A DNA stretch of 64,000 nucleotides from contig JACJDG010000003.1 in the NCBI GenBank assembly GCA_016432725.1, positions 6,044,001-6,108,000 of the forward strand, given 5' to 3'. The stretch comes from Streptomyces sp. DHE7-1. Lineage in GTDB: Bacteria; Actinomycetota; Actinomycetes; Streptomycetales; Streptomycetaceae. The position numbers and the translations under genes are program-made. Below are positions 49,922 to 60,754 of the stretch, one piece after another. How positions within the stretch are numbered: position 1 is the stretch's first letter; each line of letters starts with the position of its first letter. The notes beneath the pieces were generated by a model, which ran no database searches, was not told where the DNA came from, and saw only the letters and a list, made by a program, of their open reading frames with translations.

Positions 49922-52900
49922 ATGCGTTTCCGTCCCACGTCCCTGCTGCTGGCCGCGGTCCTCGCGACCGGCGGGGCCACCCCGCCCTCGCGGCGACCGC
50001 AGCACCCCCGAACTCGTCAAGGACCCGACCCCGTACGTCGATCCGCTGATCGGCACGAAGAACGGCGGCAACGTCTTCCCGGGCGCCGTGGTGCCGTTCG
50101 GCATGCTCTCCTGGAGCCCGGAGAACACCAGAGGCGACGCCACCCGCACCGCCGCGCCCGGCGGCTACCAGTACGACGCCACCCGCGTCCGGGCTTCAGC
50201 CTGACCCACATGTCCGGCACCGGCTGCGCCGGCGGCAGCGGCGACATCCCGTTCTTCCCGTACGCGGGCGAGGTCACGTCCTCCCCGGCGAGCGACACCA
50301 AGGACGCCGTCTACGCCTCGGACTTCCGGCACTCCGACGAGAGCGCCGGGCCCGGGCACTACAAGGTGGGCCTCGCCTCCGGCGTCACCGCCGACCTCAC
50401 GGCGACCGCCCGCACCGGCTCGGCCCGCTTCACGTACCCCGCGGACAAGCCCGCCTCACTGCTCGTGCGCACCGCCAACTCAGAGGTGGGCTCCGAGGAT
50501 TCGTCGGTCACCATCGACCCGGTCACCCGTACCGTCTCCGGCTCCGTCACCTCCGGCGACTTCTGCGGCTACCTCGACCCGGAGGGGCAGCGCTCCTACT
50601 ACACCCTGTACTTCACCGCCCGCTTCGACCGCGACTTCAAGGCCACCGGCACCTGGCAGGACGACAAGCTCCAGGCCGGCTCCACCAGGGCCACCGGCGG
50701 CACCGGCGGCTTCTCGCACGGCGGCCGGCCCGTGGCGGGCAAGGGCGCCGGCGGCTACGTCGAGTTCGCGCCCGGCACCGGGCCGGTGAACGTCAAGGTC
50801 GGCGTCTCCTACGTCAGCCGGGCCGCCGCGGCGGCCAACCTCACGGCGGAGAACCCCGCGAAGCGGTCCTTCGACGAGGTCGCGGACGCGGCCCGCCGGG
50901 CCTGGCGCGACCGGCTCGCGGCCGTCCGGGTCGGCGGCGGCACGGACGCCGAACGCACCACCTTCTACACCGCCCTCTACCACTCACTGCTGCACCCCAA
51001 CGTCATCAGCGACGCCGACGGCCGCTACCGGGGCGGCGACGGCAAGGTGCACCGGACCGGCCGCGGCCACCGCGCCCAGTACGGCACCTTCTCCGGCTGG
51101 GACGTCTACCGCGACCAGGTGCAGCTGCTGACCCTGCTCGACCCGGACACGGGTTCCGACATAGCCCAGTCGCTGTACGAACTCGCCCGGCAGAACGGCG
51201 GCGTCTGGGACCGCTGGCTGCACGGCGCGAGCGGCACCCACGTCATGAACGGCGACCCCGCGCCGACCGCCCTGGCCGGCATCCGCGCCTTCGGCGGCAC
51301 CGGCTTCGACCTCAGGGGCGCGCTGGACTCACTGGTGAAGGCGGCGACCGTGCCCACGGCCGAGGACCTGTCGGCCGCCGGCAAGCCGGTGCTGTCGGCG
51401 GGCCAGCGCCCGTCGCTCGACAAGTACCTGAAGCTGCACTACATGCCGAGTGTCTCCAACGCCTGGGGCGGCGCCGCCGAGACCCTGGAGATGTCGACCG
51501 CCGACTTCTCCCTCGCCCAACTGGCCACCGCGGCGGGCGAGAAGGACACGGCCGCCGCCTTCGCCCGCCGGGCCCAGTGGTGGCAGAACAACTTCAACCT
51601 CGCGGCCGCCCAGGACGGCGGCTACATCGCCAACCGCAAGGCCGACGGGAGCTGGGTCACCGGCTTCACCCCCGACACCGGAAACGGCTTCGTGGAGGGC
51701 TCGGCCGCCCAGTACACCTGGATGGTCCAGCACAACCCGGCCGGGCTCTTCGCGGCGATGGGCGGCACCGGCAAGGCGCTCGGCCGCCTCGACACCTTCT
51801 TCCACAACGCCGACGGCAGCTGGGCCCTGACCGGCAAGGGCGGCGCCAAGTCCGAACTGGACAACGAACCGTCCATCAACGTGCCCTACCTGTACGACTA
51901 CGCCGGAGCCCCGTACAAGGCGCAGGAGACCGTACGCGCGGCGATGCGGCAGCTCTGGTCGACCGGGCCGGGCGGCATCCCCGGCAACGACGACCTCGGC
52001 GCCATGTCGTCCTGGTACGTCTTCTCCGCGCTCGGCATGTACCCGCAGGTGCCCTCCCGCGCCGAACTCGTACTGGCCTCACCGCTGTTCGAGCGGGTGG
52101 AGATCGACCGCCCGCACGGCAACGACATCTCCGTCCGGGCCACCGGAGCGGCCGCCGACGCCCCGTACGTGCGGTCCCTGAAGGTCGACGGCCGCGCCGG
52201 CGACCGCCCCTGGCTGCCCGCCTCCTTCGTCCGTGACGGCGGCCGGCTGGACTACACCCTGTCCGCCACCCCGGACCGCACCTGGGGCGCGTCCTCCCCG
52301 CCGCCGTCCTTCCGGGAGGGCGAGCAGCCGTACCAGATCGGCGTCGGCCCCACCACGGCCACGGTCGCGCCCGGCGAGAGCACGGGCATCGCCATCCGGG
52401 CGCTGGCACTGAGCGGCGGCACCGGTCCCGAGGTGCGGTTCCGGGTCCGGACCCCGGCCGGCGTCACGGCCGCGCCCGCCGAGGGCACGGTCACCGGCGG
52501 CACCCGGCAGATCACCCTGGCCGCCGCGGCGGACGCCACCCAGGGCTTCTACGACGTCAAGATCACGGTGACCTCCGGCGACACCTCCTACGACCAGCCG
52601 GTCTCGCTGACCGTGGCCGCTCCGGGCACCCTGCTGGCCGCCTACGACAACACCGGTGTCTCGGACGACCAGGGCGACCACGACGAGGCCGACTACGACG
52701 GCGGCGGCTGGAGCTACTCCCGCCAGGCCCTCGCCGCGGCCGGTCTGACCCCGGGCGGCCACGGCACGGTGGACGGTCTCTCCTTCAGCTGGCCGGACTC
52801 GCCCGCCGGCCGCCCGGACAACGCCTCGGCCGCCGGTCAGACGATCGAACTCGCCGAGCCCGCGGCCAGGTTGTCCTTCCTCGGCAGCGCCGTCAACGGC

Positions 52901-53185
52901 AACCAGCAGACCAAGGCCACCGTCACCTACACCGACGGCACCACCGGCACCGTCGACCTCGCCTTCACCGACTGGACCGTCGGCGGCGGGGGCGGCACCG
53001 TGGCCTACGGCAACGAGGTGGTCGCGAAGGCGGCGTACCGCAACGTCGCGGGCGCCGACAAGGACCCGGTGGCGACCTACGTCTTCGCCACGAAGCCCGT
53101 CGCGGCCCCCGACGGCGGGGCCATCCGCAGCGTGACCCTCCCGCACGACGCCGACCTGCACGTCTTCACCCTCGCCACCGGCTGA
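49922..53185 (+). CDS. GH92 alpha-mannosidase A, secreted, three frame breaks
   Basis: With three bases restored, 1088 aa. Signal peptide RPTSLLLAAVLATGGATP is followed by the GH92 start YVDPLIGTKNGGNVFPGAV. The alpha/alpha-barrel carries TFSGWDVYRDQ, EGSAAQYTW and NDDLGAMSSWYVFSALG, typical calcium-dependent GH92 exo-mannosidase motifs. After residue 800 come a NEW3-like beta-sandwich and a C-terminal beta domain. It removes mannose from fungal or yeast mannans or glycans outside the cell. Breaks near 49980, 50010 and 50190 are one-base losses. ATG 49922 follows GAGGAAGG. Confidence 0.85.
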   Translation: MRFRPTSLLLAAVLATGGATPPSRRPQHPRTRQGPDPVRRSADRHEERRQRLPGRRGAVRHALLEPGEHQRRRHPHRRARRLPVRRHPRPGFSLTHMSGTGCAGGSGDIPFFPYAGEVTSSPASDTKDAVYASDFRHSDESAGPGHYKVGLASGVTADLTATARTGSARFTYPADKPASLLVRTANSEVGSEDSSVTIDPVTRTVSGSVTSGDFCGYLDPEGQRSYYTLYFTARFDRDFKATGTWQDDKLQAGSTRATGGTGGFSHGGRPVAGKGAGGYVEFAPGTGPVNVKVGVSYVSRAAAAANLTAENPAKRSFDEVADAARRAWRDRLAAVRVGGGTDAERTTFYTALYHSLLHPNVISDADGRYRGGDGKVHRTGRGHRAQYGTFSGWDVYRDQVQLLTLLDPDTGSDIAQSLYELARQNGGVWDRWLHGASGTHVMNGDPAPTALAGIRAFGGTGFDLRGALDSLVKAATVPTAEDLSAAGKPVLSAGQRPSLDKYLKLHYMPSVSNAWGGAAETLEMSTADFSLAQLATAAGEKDTAAAFARRAQWWQNNFNLAAAQDGGYIANRKADGSWVTGFTPDTGNGFVEGSAAQYTWMVQHNPAGLFAAMGGTGKALGRLDTFFHNADGSWALTGKGGAKSELDNEPSINVPYLYDYAGAPYKAQETVRAAMRQLWSTGPGGIPGNDDLGAMSSWYVFSALGMYPQVPSRAELVLASPLFERVEIDRPHGNDISVRATGAAADAPYVRSLKVDGRAGDRPWLPASFVRDGGRLDYTLSATPDRTWGASSPPPSFREGEQPYQIGVGPTTATVAPGESTGIAIRALALSGGTGPEVRFRVRTPAGVTAAPAEGTVTGGTRQITLAAAADATQGFYDVKITVTSGDTSYDQPVSLTVAAPGTLLAAYDNTGVSDDQGDHDEADYDGGGWSYSRQALAAAGLTPGGHGTVDGLSFSWPDSPAGRPDNASAAGQTIELAEPAARLSFLGSAVNGNQQTKATVTYTDGTTGTVDLAFTDWTVGGGGGTVAYGNEVVAKAAYRNVAGADKDPVATYVFATKPVAAPDGGAIRSVTLPHDADLHVFTLATG

Positions 53186-53196
53186 GCGGACATACG

Positions 53197-53224
53197 GGGG
53201 GCGGACCCGGCCGGGCCCGCCCCC
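53197..53224. terminator. Bidirectional terminator between the GH92 genes
   Basis: GGGGGCGGACCCGG pairs with CCGGGCCCGCCCCC with one mismatch, between the convergent stops of the two GH92 genes. Confidence 0.75.
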
Positions 53225-53239
53225 TCTCTCATGCGCCGG

Positions 53240-56200
53240 TCAGCCCAGCAGCTCCACCTCCGCCAGCGTCGCCTCGCCGTCGAGGACCAGGCGGTACTTC
53301 GCGTAGGTGCCCGGGGCGGCGATGTCGAACGCCCTGGTCTGCCGGTCCCAATGGAACGATTCGCCGGAGCGGTGGTCCAGGGTCTTCCAGGAGTTGCCGT
53401 CCGCGGATCCCTGCAGGGTCCAGCCGGATGGTGCCCTGGTGTGGTCCGCAGCCGAGGTCAGCGTGTACTGCACCGGCCTGGCACCGTCCGCGGCCGGCAG
53501 GTCCACCGAGGTGACCGCCGCGCTCGTCGCCGACGTGTCGTCGAACAGCGCGCCGTCGCCCTTCAGCACGTCCGCGCGGGGCGCCGGCACCTTGTCGTCC
53601 TGGGTGACGGAGACCGGCGCCGCCTTCGCGCCCGTGCCCCACGTCGAGGGCTTGGCCCCATGAAGAACTCCAGCTCCCCGCCCTTGGACAGCAGCGAGTG
53701 GGGGAGCGAGGTGGACGTCCAGGGGCTGCCGTTCACCTTCACGCCCTGCACGTACACGTTCTTCGCGCTGTTGCGGGGCGCCTTGATCACCAGGTCGCGG
53801 CCGTTCTCCAGGTGCACGGTCGCCTTCTTGAACAGCGGGGAGCCGATGGCGTACTCACCGCCGCCCATGACCAGCGGGTAGAAGCCCAGCGAGGAGAAGA
53901 GGTACCAGGCCGACTGCTCGCCGTTGTCCTCGTCGCCGTGGTAGCCCTGGCCGATCTCGCTGCCCGTGTAGAGCCGGGACAGCGCCTCGCGCACGTGCGC
54001 CTGCGCCTTCCAGGGCTCACCGGCCGCGTCGTACATGTAGATGACGTGGTGCGCGACCTGGTTGGAGTGGCCGTACATGCCCATCCGGACGTCCCGGGCC
54101 TCGGTCATCTCGTGGATGACACCGCCGTAGGAGCCGACGTAGTCCGGGGAGGCCGTCTCGGGCGTGGCGAAGTACTCGTCGAGCTTGTCGGCGAGGCCCT
54201 GCCGGCCGCCGTACAGGTTGGCCAGGCCCCGGCTGTCCTGCGGGGCGGTGAAGGCGTAGCCCCAGCCGTTGGTCTCCGTGTAGTCGTAGCCCCACACGCG
54301 CGGGTCGTACTTCGAGGAGTCCAGGCGCCAGCCGCCCTTGGCGTCACGGCCCTGGAAGAAGCCCGCCTTGGCGTCGAAGAGGTTCACGTAGTCCCGGGCG
54401 CGGTTGAGGAAGTACCGCGACTCCTCCTTGTAGCGCTTCTCGCCTGTCTTCTTGTAGAGGGCCTCGCCCATCCTGGCGATGCCGTAGTCGTTGACGTAGC
54501 CCTCCATCGCCCACGACAGGCCCTCGTGGGTGTCGGTGCTGGTGTAGCCGAGGAACGGCGAGGTGCTCATGCCCTTGCGGCCCACGCCCGAGGCCGGGGG
54601 CACGACCGTGGCGTTCTTGACCGCCGCGTCGTACGCCGCCTTCGCGTCGAACTTCACGCCCTTGACGTACGCGTCGGCGAACGCGACGTCCGAGGAGGTG
54701 CCGGTCATCAGGTCGGCGTAACCGGGGGAGGACCAGCGGGAGGTCCAGCCGCCGTCCTTGTACTGCTGCACGAACCCGTCGACCATCTCACCCGCCTGCG
54801 ACGGGGTCAGGAACGAGTAGGCGGGCCACGTGGTCCGGTACGTGTCCCAGAAACCGTTGTTGACGTACACCTTGCCGTCCACGATCTTCGCGCCGGTGTG
54901 CGTCGGGGAGTCCGGGCCCGGCATGGGGGAGAAGGGCGAGGCGTACTGGTCCTTGCCGCCGACCTTCTCGAAGCCCGAGTTCGGGTACAGGTACAGCCGG
55001 TACATGCTGGAGTAGAGCGTGGTCAGCTGGTCCGGGGTCGCGCCCTCCACCTCGACCTTGCCGAGCAGCCCGTCCCAGGCCCGCTGGGCCCGGTCCTTCA
55101 CCGTGCCGAAGGAGGTACCGTCCGGGATCTCCTGCGCCAGGTTGTCCTTCGCTTGGTCCACGCTGATCAGCGAGGTCGCGAGCCGCAGGGTGACCGTGTG
55201 GTCGGAACCCGCGTCGAACCGCAGAAAGCCCTTCACCCCGCTGGAGTCGCCGCCGGTCACCGGCTTGTCGAACCGGCCGTACACGAACAGCCGGGTGGCG
55301 CCCGTCGACAGGCCCGACTTGACGTCCGAGTAGCCGGTGACGACGCCGTGCTCCTTGTCCAGGGTCAGCCCCGCCTGCTCGGTCACGTTGTCGAACACCA
55401 CGCTCGCGTCGTCACCCGGGTAGGTGAAGCGCAGCGCGGCCGCGTGGTCGGTCGGGGTTATCTCCGCCTTCAGACCGTTCTCGAACCGGACGCCGTAGTA
55501 GTACGGGCGCGCGGTCTCGTTCTCGTGCCGGAAGGGCAGCTCGCGCGCCTCACGGCCGGTGTCCGGGGTGCCGGACGCGGCCGACGGCATGAGCTGGAAG
55601 GTCTGCCGGTCACCCATCCAGGGGCTCGGCTCATGACTGGCGCTGAACGCCTGGATCGTCGGCAGGTTGTCGCCGTTGTTCGCATGTGCGTACTCGTAGA
55701 GCCAGCTCAGCGAAGAGGCGTTGGTGACCGGCGTCCAGAAGTTGAAGCCGTGCGGGACGGCCGTCGCCGGGAAGTTGTTGCCGCGCGAGAAGCTGCCGCT
55801 GGAGTTGGTGCCGCGGGTGGTCAGCGCGTAGTCCGACAGGTGCGCCTTCGGCTTCTCGGGCGCCACCGGCTTCAGGGCGACGTCGTCTATCCAGCCGCGG
55901 AACTTCGCGGGGCCGTCCGGCGAGTCGTACGCCACCAGTATCCGGTCCACCGTCTTGCCGGCCGCCACCGAGCCGATCCGGGAGGCCACGTTGTTCCACT
56001 GGTTGACGTAGAGCGCCTTCGACTCGCCCTGGCCGCGCGGTGTCAGCGCGAAGCCGTGCTGGTCGGTGGCACCGAGGCCGCTGAGGTAGGTGCCGTCCGT
56101 GAAGGCGAGGTCGACCGAGACGTTGGTGGCGTCGTAGTCGCGGTCGCCGTCGGCCATCGAGGGGAAGACGCGGTAGGACAGCCGGGTGTCGCCGCCGACC

Positions 56201-57042
56201 CGCACGTTCACGTCGAAGACCTTGTTGTACGAGTACGCCCGCCCGTCCGCCGTGTGCCGTCCGGCGTAGCGCAGGGCACGCTTTCCGGTGAATCCGGCGC
56301 CGGCCTTGGCCGTGGGCGAGCCGATCGGCCCCTTGTCGACCAGGGACAGCATGTCCTGGGGCACCGTGGTGTCCCCGCCGCCGGTGGAGAACTGCACGTC
56401 GGCGAGTTGCAGGATGCCCGAGGCGCCGTTGTTCGCGGTCACGTCGAGCCGGAAGTGCTGGTACTCGGCGGGCTCGGCCAGATCGTACGACTTCGTCTGG
56501 AACCGCTCCTTGAAGCTCTCACCCGAGCGGGTGTCGAGCGTCTTCCAGTCCTTGCCGTCCGCCGAGCCCTGGAGCGTCCAGTCCTTCGGGTCGCGCTCGG
56601 CGTAGTCGTTGGCCGAAGTGAGCGCGTACGTGACCAGCTTGACCGGCTTGTCCAGGTCGAACTCCACCCAGCCGGTGGGCTTGAAGGCCAGCCACTTGGT
56701 GCCGGGCTCGCCGTCGACGAGGTTCTCCTTCACCTCGCCGGCGCCCGCGTTCTCGTCGCTGGCCCGGACCTCAGTCACATGGTCGTCGACGTTGCCCGGG
56801 ATGCCGGTGCTGTAGCCGCCGTCCACGCCCGAGGCGCGCTTGCCCCCGTCCGCCGCGGTGTCCACGGTGTTCAGCCAGTCCGGCGCCGGATCGCCCGCTT
56901 CGAACGAGGATGCGAACTCCCGGTCGGCGGCCGGTGCCTTCGCCGGCAGGGCGACCGCCGCGCCCTGGGTGCCGGCGGCCATGACAAAGGCGGCCGTGAG
57001 GACGACCGCCGGACCGTTTCTGAGTCGACTTCTGCGCTGCAT
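53240..57042 (-). CDS. GH92 alpha-mannosidase B with two F5/8C (CBM32-like) domains, one frame break
   Basis: With one base restored near 53662, 1267 aa. Order: signal peptide; F5/8 type C domain (residues about 85-215, WTLQGSADGKDWKTLDTRSG); a beta-sandwich (about 225-390); the GH92 catalytic domain (about 400-1130; WDTYRTTWPAY, EGYVNDYG, GDEDNGEQSAWYLFSSLG); and a second F5/8C domain at the C-terminus (WTLQGSADGNSWKTLDHRSG) very like the first. It acts on extracellular mannosides, with sugar binding at both ends. It is convergent with mannosidase A and divergent from ngcE. Confidence 0.85.
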
Positions 57043-57070
57043 CTACAGCTTCCCCTCCTGCGTCGCGTCG

Positions 57071-57082
57071 GACAACGTTGTC
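57071..57082. promoter_or_regulatory. Operator palindrome upstream of GH92 gene B
   Basis: GACAACGTTGTC, identical to the site at 49714, starts 28 bases before the GH92 B start. A common regulator for both mannosidases is likely; no LacI-family gene is in this window. Confidence 0.75.
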
Positions 57083-57272
57083 AGCTCGATGCGCAGGAAC
57101 CAGTAGGTGGTCAAGTGGCCCATGATGTCAAGGGTGTTGAGCGTGGCATTCAGGGTCTTATGTCGCGAATTTTTCCGGCAGGGCGCCCACAGGCGCTTCA
57201 TATTTCCGCGAGGTCTCAACTCGGAAAAGACCCACCGCGAACCTTGCATTCGATCTTGCTCCGCTGGCGGGA

Positions 57273-57288
57273 AGTGGACTATACCTGT
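57273..57288. promoter_or_regulatory. Weak dre-like palindrome upstream of ngcE
   Basis: AGTGGACTATACCTGT matches a 16-base dre (AGTGGTCTAGACCACT) at 12 positions. It lies about 95 bases before ngcE. The rest of 57083-57381 shows no gene. Confidence 0.3.
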
Positions 57289-57381
57289 CGGCGTTTCCCG
57301 CATGACCCTGCACTACCCGACAGCGGTGCCGGGGAGGATCCGGTTCACCGCCTGAGTCCTGGAGAAGGCGAGGACTTGAGC

Positions 57382-58827
57382 ATGGGATCCACTGCGCACC
57401 ACGGTGGCGAGGGCGTCGGCCGCCGCGATCTGATCAAGCGGTCGGCTGCGCTCGGCCTGGTGGCCGCCCCTGGAATGGGCCTGCTCTCCGCCTGCGCGAG
57501 CAGCGGCGGCGACGGACAGGACAAGGCGAAGGCCGGCAAGAAGACCGCGAAGAACCCGCTGGGTGTCAACGACGGCGCGAAGATGGAGTTCGTCCTCTTC
57601 GACGGCGGCTTCGGCAAGGAGTACGCCCAGGACGCGGTGAAGATCTACCAGAAGGACTTCCCCAAGGCCACGGTGAAGTTCTCCGCCACCCAGAAGATCC
57701 AGTCCACCCTGCAGCCCCGCTTCAACCAGGGCAACCCGCCGGACCTCATCGACAACTCCGGCGCCGAGCAGATGGACATGGGCGTGCTCGTCGGCAAGAA
57801 CCAGCTCGCGGACCTCACCCCGCTGCTGGACGCGCCCTCGTTCGACGACCCGGGCAAGAAGGTCCGCGACACGCTGCGCCCGGGCATCGTGGAGATGGGC
57901 CAGTTCGACGGCGACAAGGTCTGGATCCTGTACTACGCCTACACGGTGTACGGCGTCTGGTACTCGCAGAAGGCCCTGGACTCGCTCGACGAGAAGTACC
58001 CGGAGACCTGGGACGAGATGCTCAAGGTCTGCGAGAAGGCCAAGAAGAAGGGCATGGCGGGCTGGACGTACGCGGGCAAGTACCCGTACTACCTCCCGTT
58101 CTCGCTGTACCCGATGATCGGCAAGGTCGGCGGCCGCGAGGTGCTGGACGCCATCGACAACCTGGAGCCGAACGCCTGGAAGCACCCGGCCGTCAAGGCC
58201 TGCTTCGAGGCCTACTACGAGCTCTACAAGAAGGGCTACGTCCTCAGGGGCACCCCGGGCCTGGACCACATCCAGTCGCAGACGGCGTGGGCCAAGGGCA
58301 AGGCGCTGTTCATCCCGAACGGCTCCTGGGTGGAGAACGAGTCGGCCAACGTCATGCCGGCCGACTTCAACCTCGCGGTCTCCGCGCCCACCGGCCTCGA
58401 CGGCTCCGACAAGATGCCGTTCGGCACCATCTGGGCGTCCGGCGGCGAGCCCTTCGTCGTGCCGGCCAAAGCGGCGAACTCCGAGGGCGGCATGGAGCAG
58501 CTGCGCATCATGCTCTCCGAGGCCTCCTCGAAGAACTTCACCGCCAAGGTGAAGTCGCTGACCGCCTTCAACGGCGGCACCGACGGCATCACCCTCACCC
58601 CCGGCCTGAAGTCGGGCGTGGCGGCGCTGGACAAGGCCGGAGCCAACGTGGTGAATCCCCGGCTGCAGGACTGGTACGTGCAGCTCCAGAAGGAGAAGAT
58701 CGGTGTGGCCGGGCTCGGCGAGATGATGGCCGGCCGCCTCACCCCGGCGGAGGCCATCAAGAAGATCCAGGGCTTCGCCGACGAGGCCGCGAAGGACACG
58801 TCGATCAAGCACTACAAGCACCAGTAG
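57382..58827 (+). CDS. ngcE: NgcE-like N-acetylglucosamine/chitobiose-binding lipoprotein
   Basis: A 481-aa solute-binding protein. The N-terminus has a twin-arginine motif (Arg14-Arg15 in GRRDLIKR) and a lipobox with Cys38 (LLSAC), so it is probably a Tat-exported lipoprotein. The KNPLGVNDGA start, NPPDLIDNSGAEQMDMG and VWILYYAYTVYGVWYSQ segments match NgcE, which binds GlcNAc and chitobiose. It is followed by ngcF and ngcG, and then rok7B7, the S. coelicolor order. Confidence 0.88.
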   Translation: MGSTAHHGGEGVGRRDLIKRSAALGLVAAPGMGLLSACASSGGDGQDKAKAGKKTAKNPLGVNDGAKMEFVLFDGGFGKEYAQDAVKIYQKDFPKATVKFSATQKIQSTLQPRFNQGNPPDLIDNSGAEQMDMGVLVGKNQLADLTPLLDAPSFDDPGKKVRDTLRPGIVEMGQFDGDKVWILYYAYTVYGVWYSQKALDSLDEKYPETWDEMLKVCEKAKKKGMAGWTYAGKYPYYLPFSLYPMIGKVGGREVLDAIDNLEPNAWKHPAVKACFEAYYELYKKGYVLRGTPGLDHIQSQTAWAKGKALFIPNGSWVENESANVMPADFNLAVSAPTGLDGSDKMPFGTIWASGGEPFVVPAKAANSEGGMEQLRIMLSEASSKNFTAKVKSLTAFNGGTDGITLTPGLKSGVAALDKAGANVVNPRLQDWYVQLQKEKIGVAGLGEMMAGRLTPAEAIKKIQGFADEAAKDTSIKHYKHQ

Positions 58828-58886
58828 CCCGAAGTGAGGGCTCGTCACCAGCGGCAGCACCTGACCGGAGATCGGGGTCGGCAGTA

Positions 58887-59813
58887 ATGCAGCACGGCAA
58901 GTACCGGTTCATCGTGGGGTTCCTCGCGGCACCCCTCGGGCTCTACGCGCTATTCGTCGTATGGCCCTTCATCCAGTCCATCTACTACTCGTTCACGGAC
59001 TGGACCGGACTGAGTCCCGAATTCAAGATGGTCGGCTTCGACAACTACCGGAGGATGTTCGACGACGACATCTTCTGGAAGTCGTTGCAGCACAGTCTGC
59101 TGTTCGCGCTGGTCCTGCCGCTGGTGACGATCGGTCTGGCGCTGTTCTTCGCCTTCATGATCAATGTGGGCGGACGGCGCCGGAGGGGCGGCCCGGTGAT
59201 TTCCGGCGTCCGCGGTTCCGGCTTCTACAAAATCGTCTACTTCTTCCCGCAGGTGCTGTCGATCGCGATCGTCGCGCTGCTGTTCGCCTTCGCCTACAAC
59301 CCGGACAGCGGCGCCATCAACTCGTTCCTGCGCGGAATCGGTCTGGACGGCGTCCAGCCCCTGTGGCTGGGCGATCCGGGCCTCGCCCTGTGGTGCGTGA
59401 TGGCCGTGCTCGTCTGGTCCACGGTCGGCTTCTTCGTGGTGCTGTTCTCGGCGGGCATGGCGTCGATCCCGGCCGAGATGTACGAGGCGGCCCTGCTCGA
59501 CGGGGCGAGCCGCTTCACCACGTTCTTCCGCATCACCCTGCCGCTGCTGTGGGACACGGTGCAGTCCGGCTGGGTCTACATGGGCATCCTCGCGCTCGGC
59601 GCCGAGTCCTTCGCGGTCGTCCAGATCATGACGACCGGGCCGGGCGGTCCCGACTACTCGACCACCGTGATGGTCCTGTACGTGTACCAGAAGGCGTTCC
59701 GGGACGGTCAGGCCGCCTACGCCACCACCATCGGCGTCGCCCTCCTCGTGGTCACGCTCGCCTTCGCGGCGGTCGTGATGCGGCTGGGCCGTCGCGAGCG
59801 GCTGGAGTACTGA
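58887..59813 (+). CDS. ngcF: NgcF-like sugar ABC permease
   Basis: A 308-aa MalF-type permease with six membrane segments and the EAA loop EAALLDGASRFTTFFRI. ATG at 58887 lies 60 bases after ngcE, with GGAG upstream. Together with NgcG it should form the membrane channel for GlcNAc/chitobiose uptake; the ATPase is encoded elsewhere. Confidence 0.87.
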   Translation: MQHGKYRFIVGFLAAPLGLYALFVVWPFIQSIYYSFTDWTGLSPEFKMVGFDNYRRMFDDDIFWKSLQHSLLFALVLPLVTIGLALFFAFMINVGGRRRRGGPVISGVRGSGFYKIVYFFPQVLSIAIVALLFAFAYNPDSGAINSFLRGIGLDGVQPLWLGDPGLALWCVMAVLVWSTVGFFVVLFSAGMASIPAEMYEAALLDGASRFTTFFRITLPLLWDTVQSGWVYMGILALGAESFAVVQIMTTGPGGPDYSTTVMVLYVYQKAFRDGQAAYATTIGVALLVVTLAFAAVVMRLGRRERLEY

Positions 59814-59817
59814 AGCG

Positions 59818-60741
59818 ATGAAGACGACCGAGACCCCCGCCCCGCTGCCGGCCGAGTCCGGCGCGACCGTATCGAAGGTCGACGTGGCGCCGGCGCGGCC
59901 GGCCGTGGAGAAGAAGGAGGGCTCCGTCCTCAACGTCTTCTCGCACGGCATGCTGGTCCTGTGGGCGATCATGGTGGTCCTGCCGCTGCTGTGGGCGGTG
60001 ATGACGTCCTTCAAGGACGACGCCTCCATCTTCGGCTCGCCCTGGTCGCTGCCGGACCGCCTGCACTTCGACAACTGGTCGAGGGCCTGGACCCAGGCCA
60101 ACATGAGCGACTACTTCCTGAACACGATCCTGGTGGTCGGCGGTTCGCTCGTCGGCACCCTGGTGCTCGGCTCCATGGCGGCCTACGTCCTGGCCCGCTT
60201 CGACTTCCCCGGCAACCGCTTCATCTACTTCCTGTTCATCGGCGGCATGAGCTTCCCGATCATGCTGGCGCTGGTCCCGCTGTTCTACGTGGTGAACAAC
60301 ATGGGCCTGCTGAACACCATCCACGGCCTGATCCTGGTCTACATCGCGTACTCGCTGCCGTTCACGGTCTTCTTCCTGACCGCCTTCTTCCGCACCCTGC
60401 CCACCTCGGTGGCGGAAGCGGCCTTCGTCGACGGCGCCTCGCACACGCGTACGTTCTTCCAGATCATGCTGCCGATGGCCAAGCCGGGCCTGATCAGCGT
60501 CGGCATCTTCAACTTCCTGGGCCAGTGGAACCAGTACATGCTGCCCACGGTCCTCAACACCGACCCCGACAAGCGCGTCCTCACCCAGGGCCTGGTCCAG
60601 CTCGCGGTCAGCCAGGGCTACAAGGGCGACTGGTCCGGGCTGTTCGCCGGCCTGGTGATGGCGATGCTGCCGGTCCTGGCGGCGTACATCGTCTTCCAGC
60701 GCCAGGTGGTGGCTGGGCTGACGGCGGGGGCCCTGAAGTAG
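59818..60741 (+). CDS. ngcG: NgcG-like sugar ABC permease
   Basis: A 307-aa MalG-type permease with a 40-residue cytoplasmic N-terminus, six membrane segments and the EAA loop EAAFVDGASHTRTFFQI. It begins five bases after ngcF and is the last gene of the ngc operon, before a strong terminator. Confidence 0.87.
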   Translation: MKTTETPAPLPAESGATVSKVDVAPARPAVEKKEGSVLNVFSHGMLVLWAIMVVLPLLWAVMTSFKDDASIFGSPWSLPDRLHFDNWSRAWTQANMSDYFLNTILVVGGSLVGTLVLGSMAAYVLARFDFPGNRFIYFLFIGGMSFPIMLALVPLFYVVNNMGLLNTIHGLILVYIAYSLPFTVFFLTAFFRTLPTSVAEAAFVDGASHTRTFFQIMLPMAKPGLISVGIFNFLGQWNQYMLPTVLNTDPDKRVLTQGLVQLAVSQGYKGDWSGLFAGLVMAMLPVLAAYIVFQRQVVAGLTAGALK

Positions 60742-60754
60742 CGGCAGGCCCGCC

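Noticed and set aside
53698..57381. In-frame extension upstream of ngcE giving a 1709-aa protein
   Set aside because: The upstream part is antisense to GH92 B; the Tat lipoprotein signal begins at 57382.
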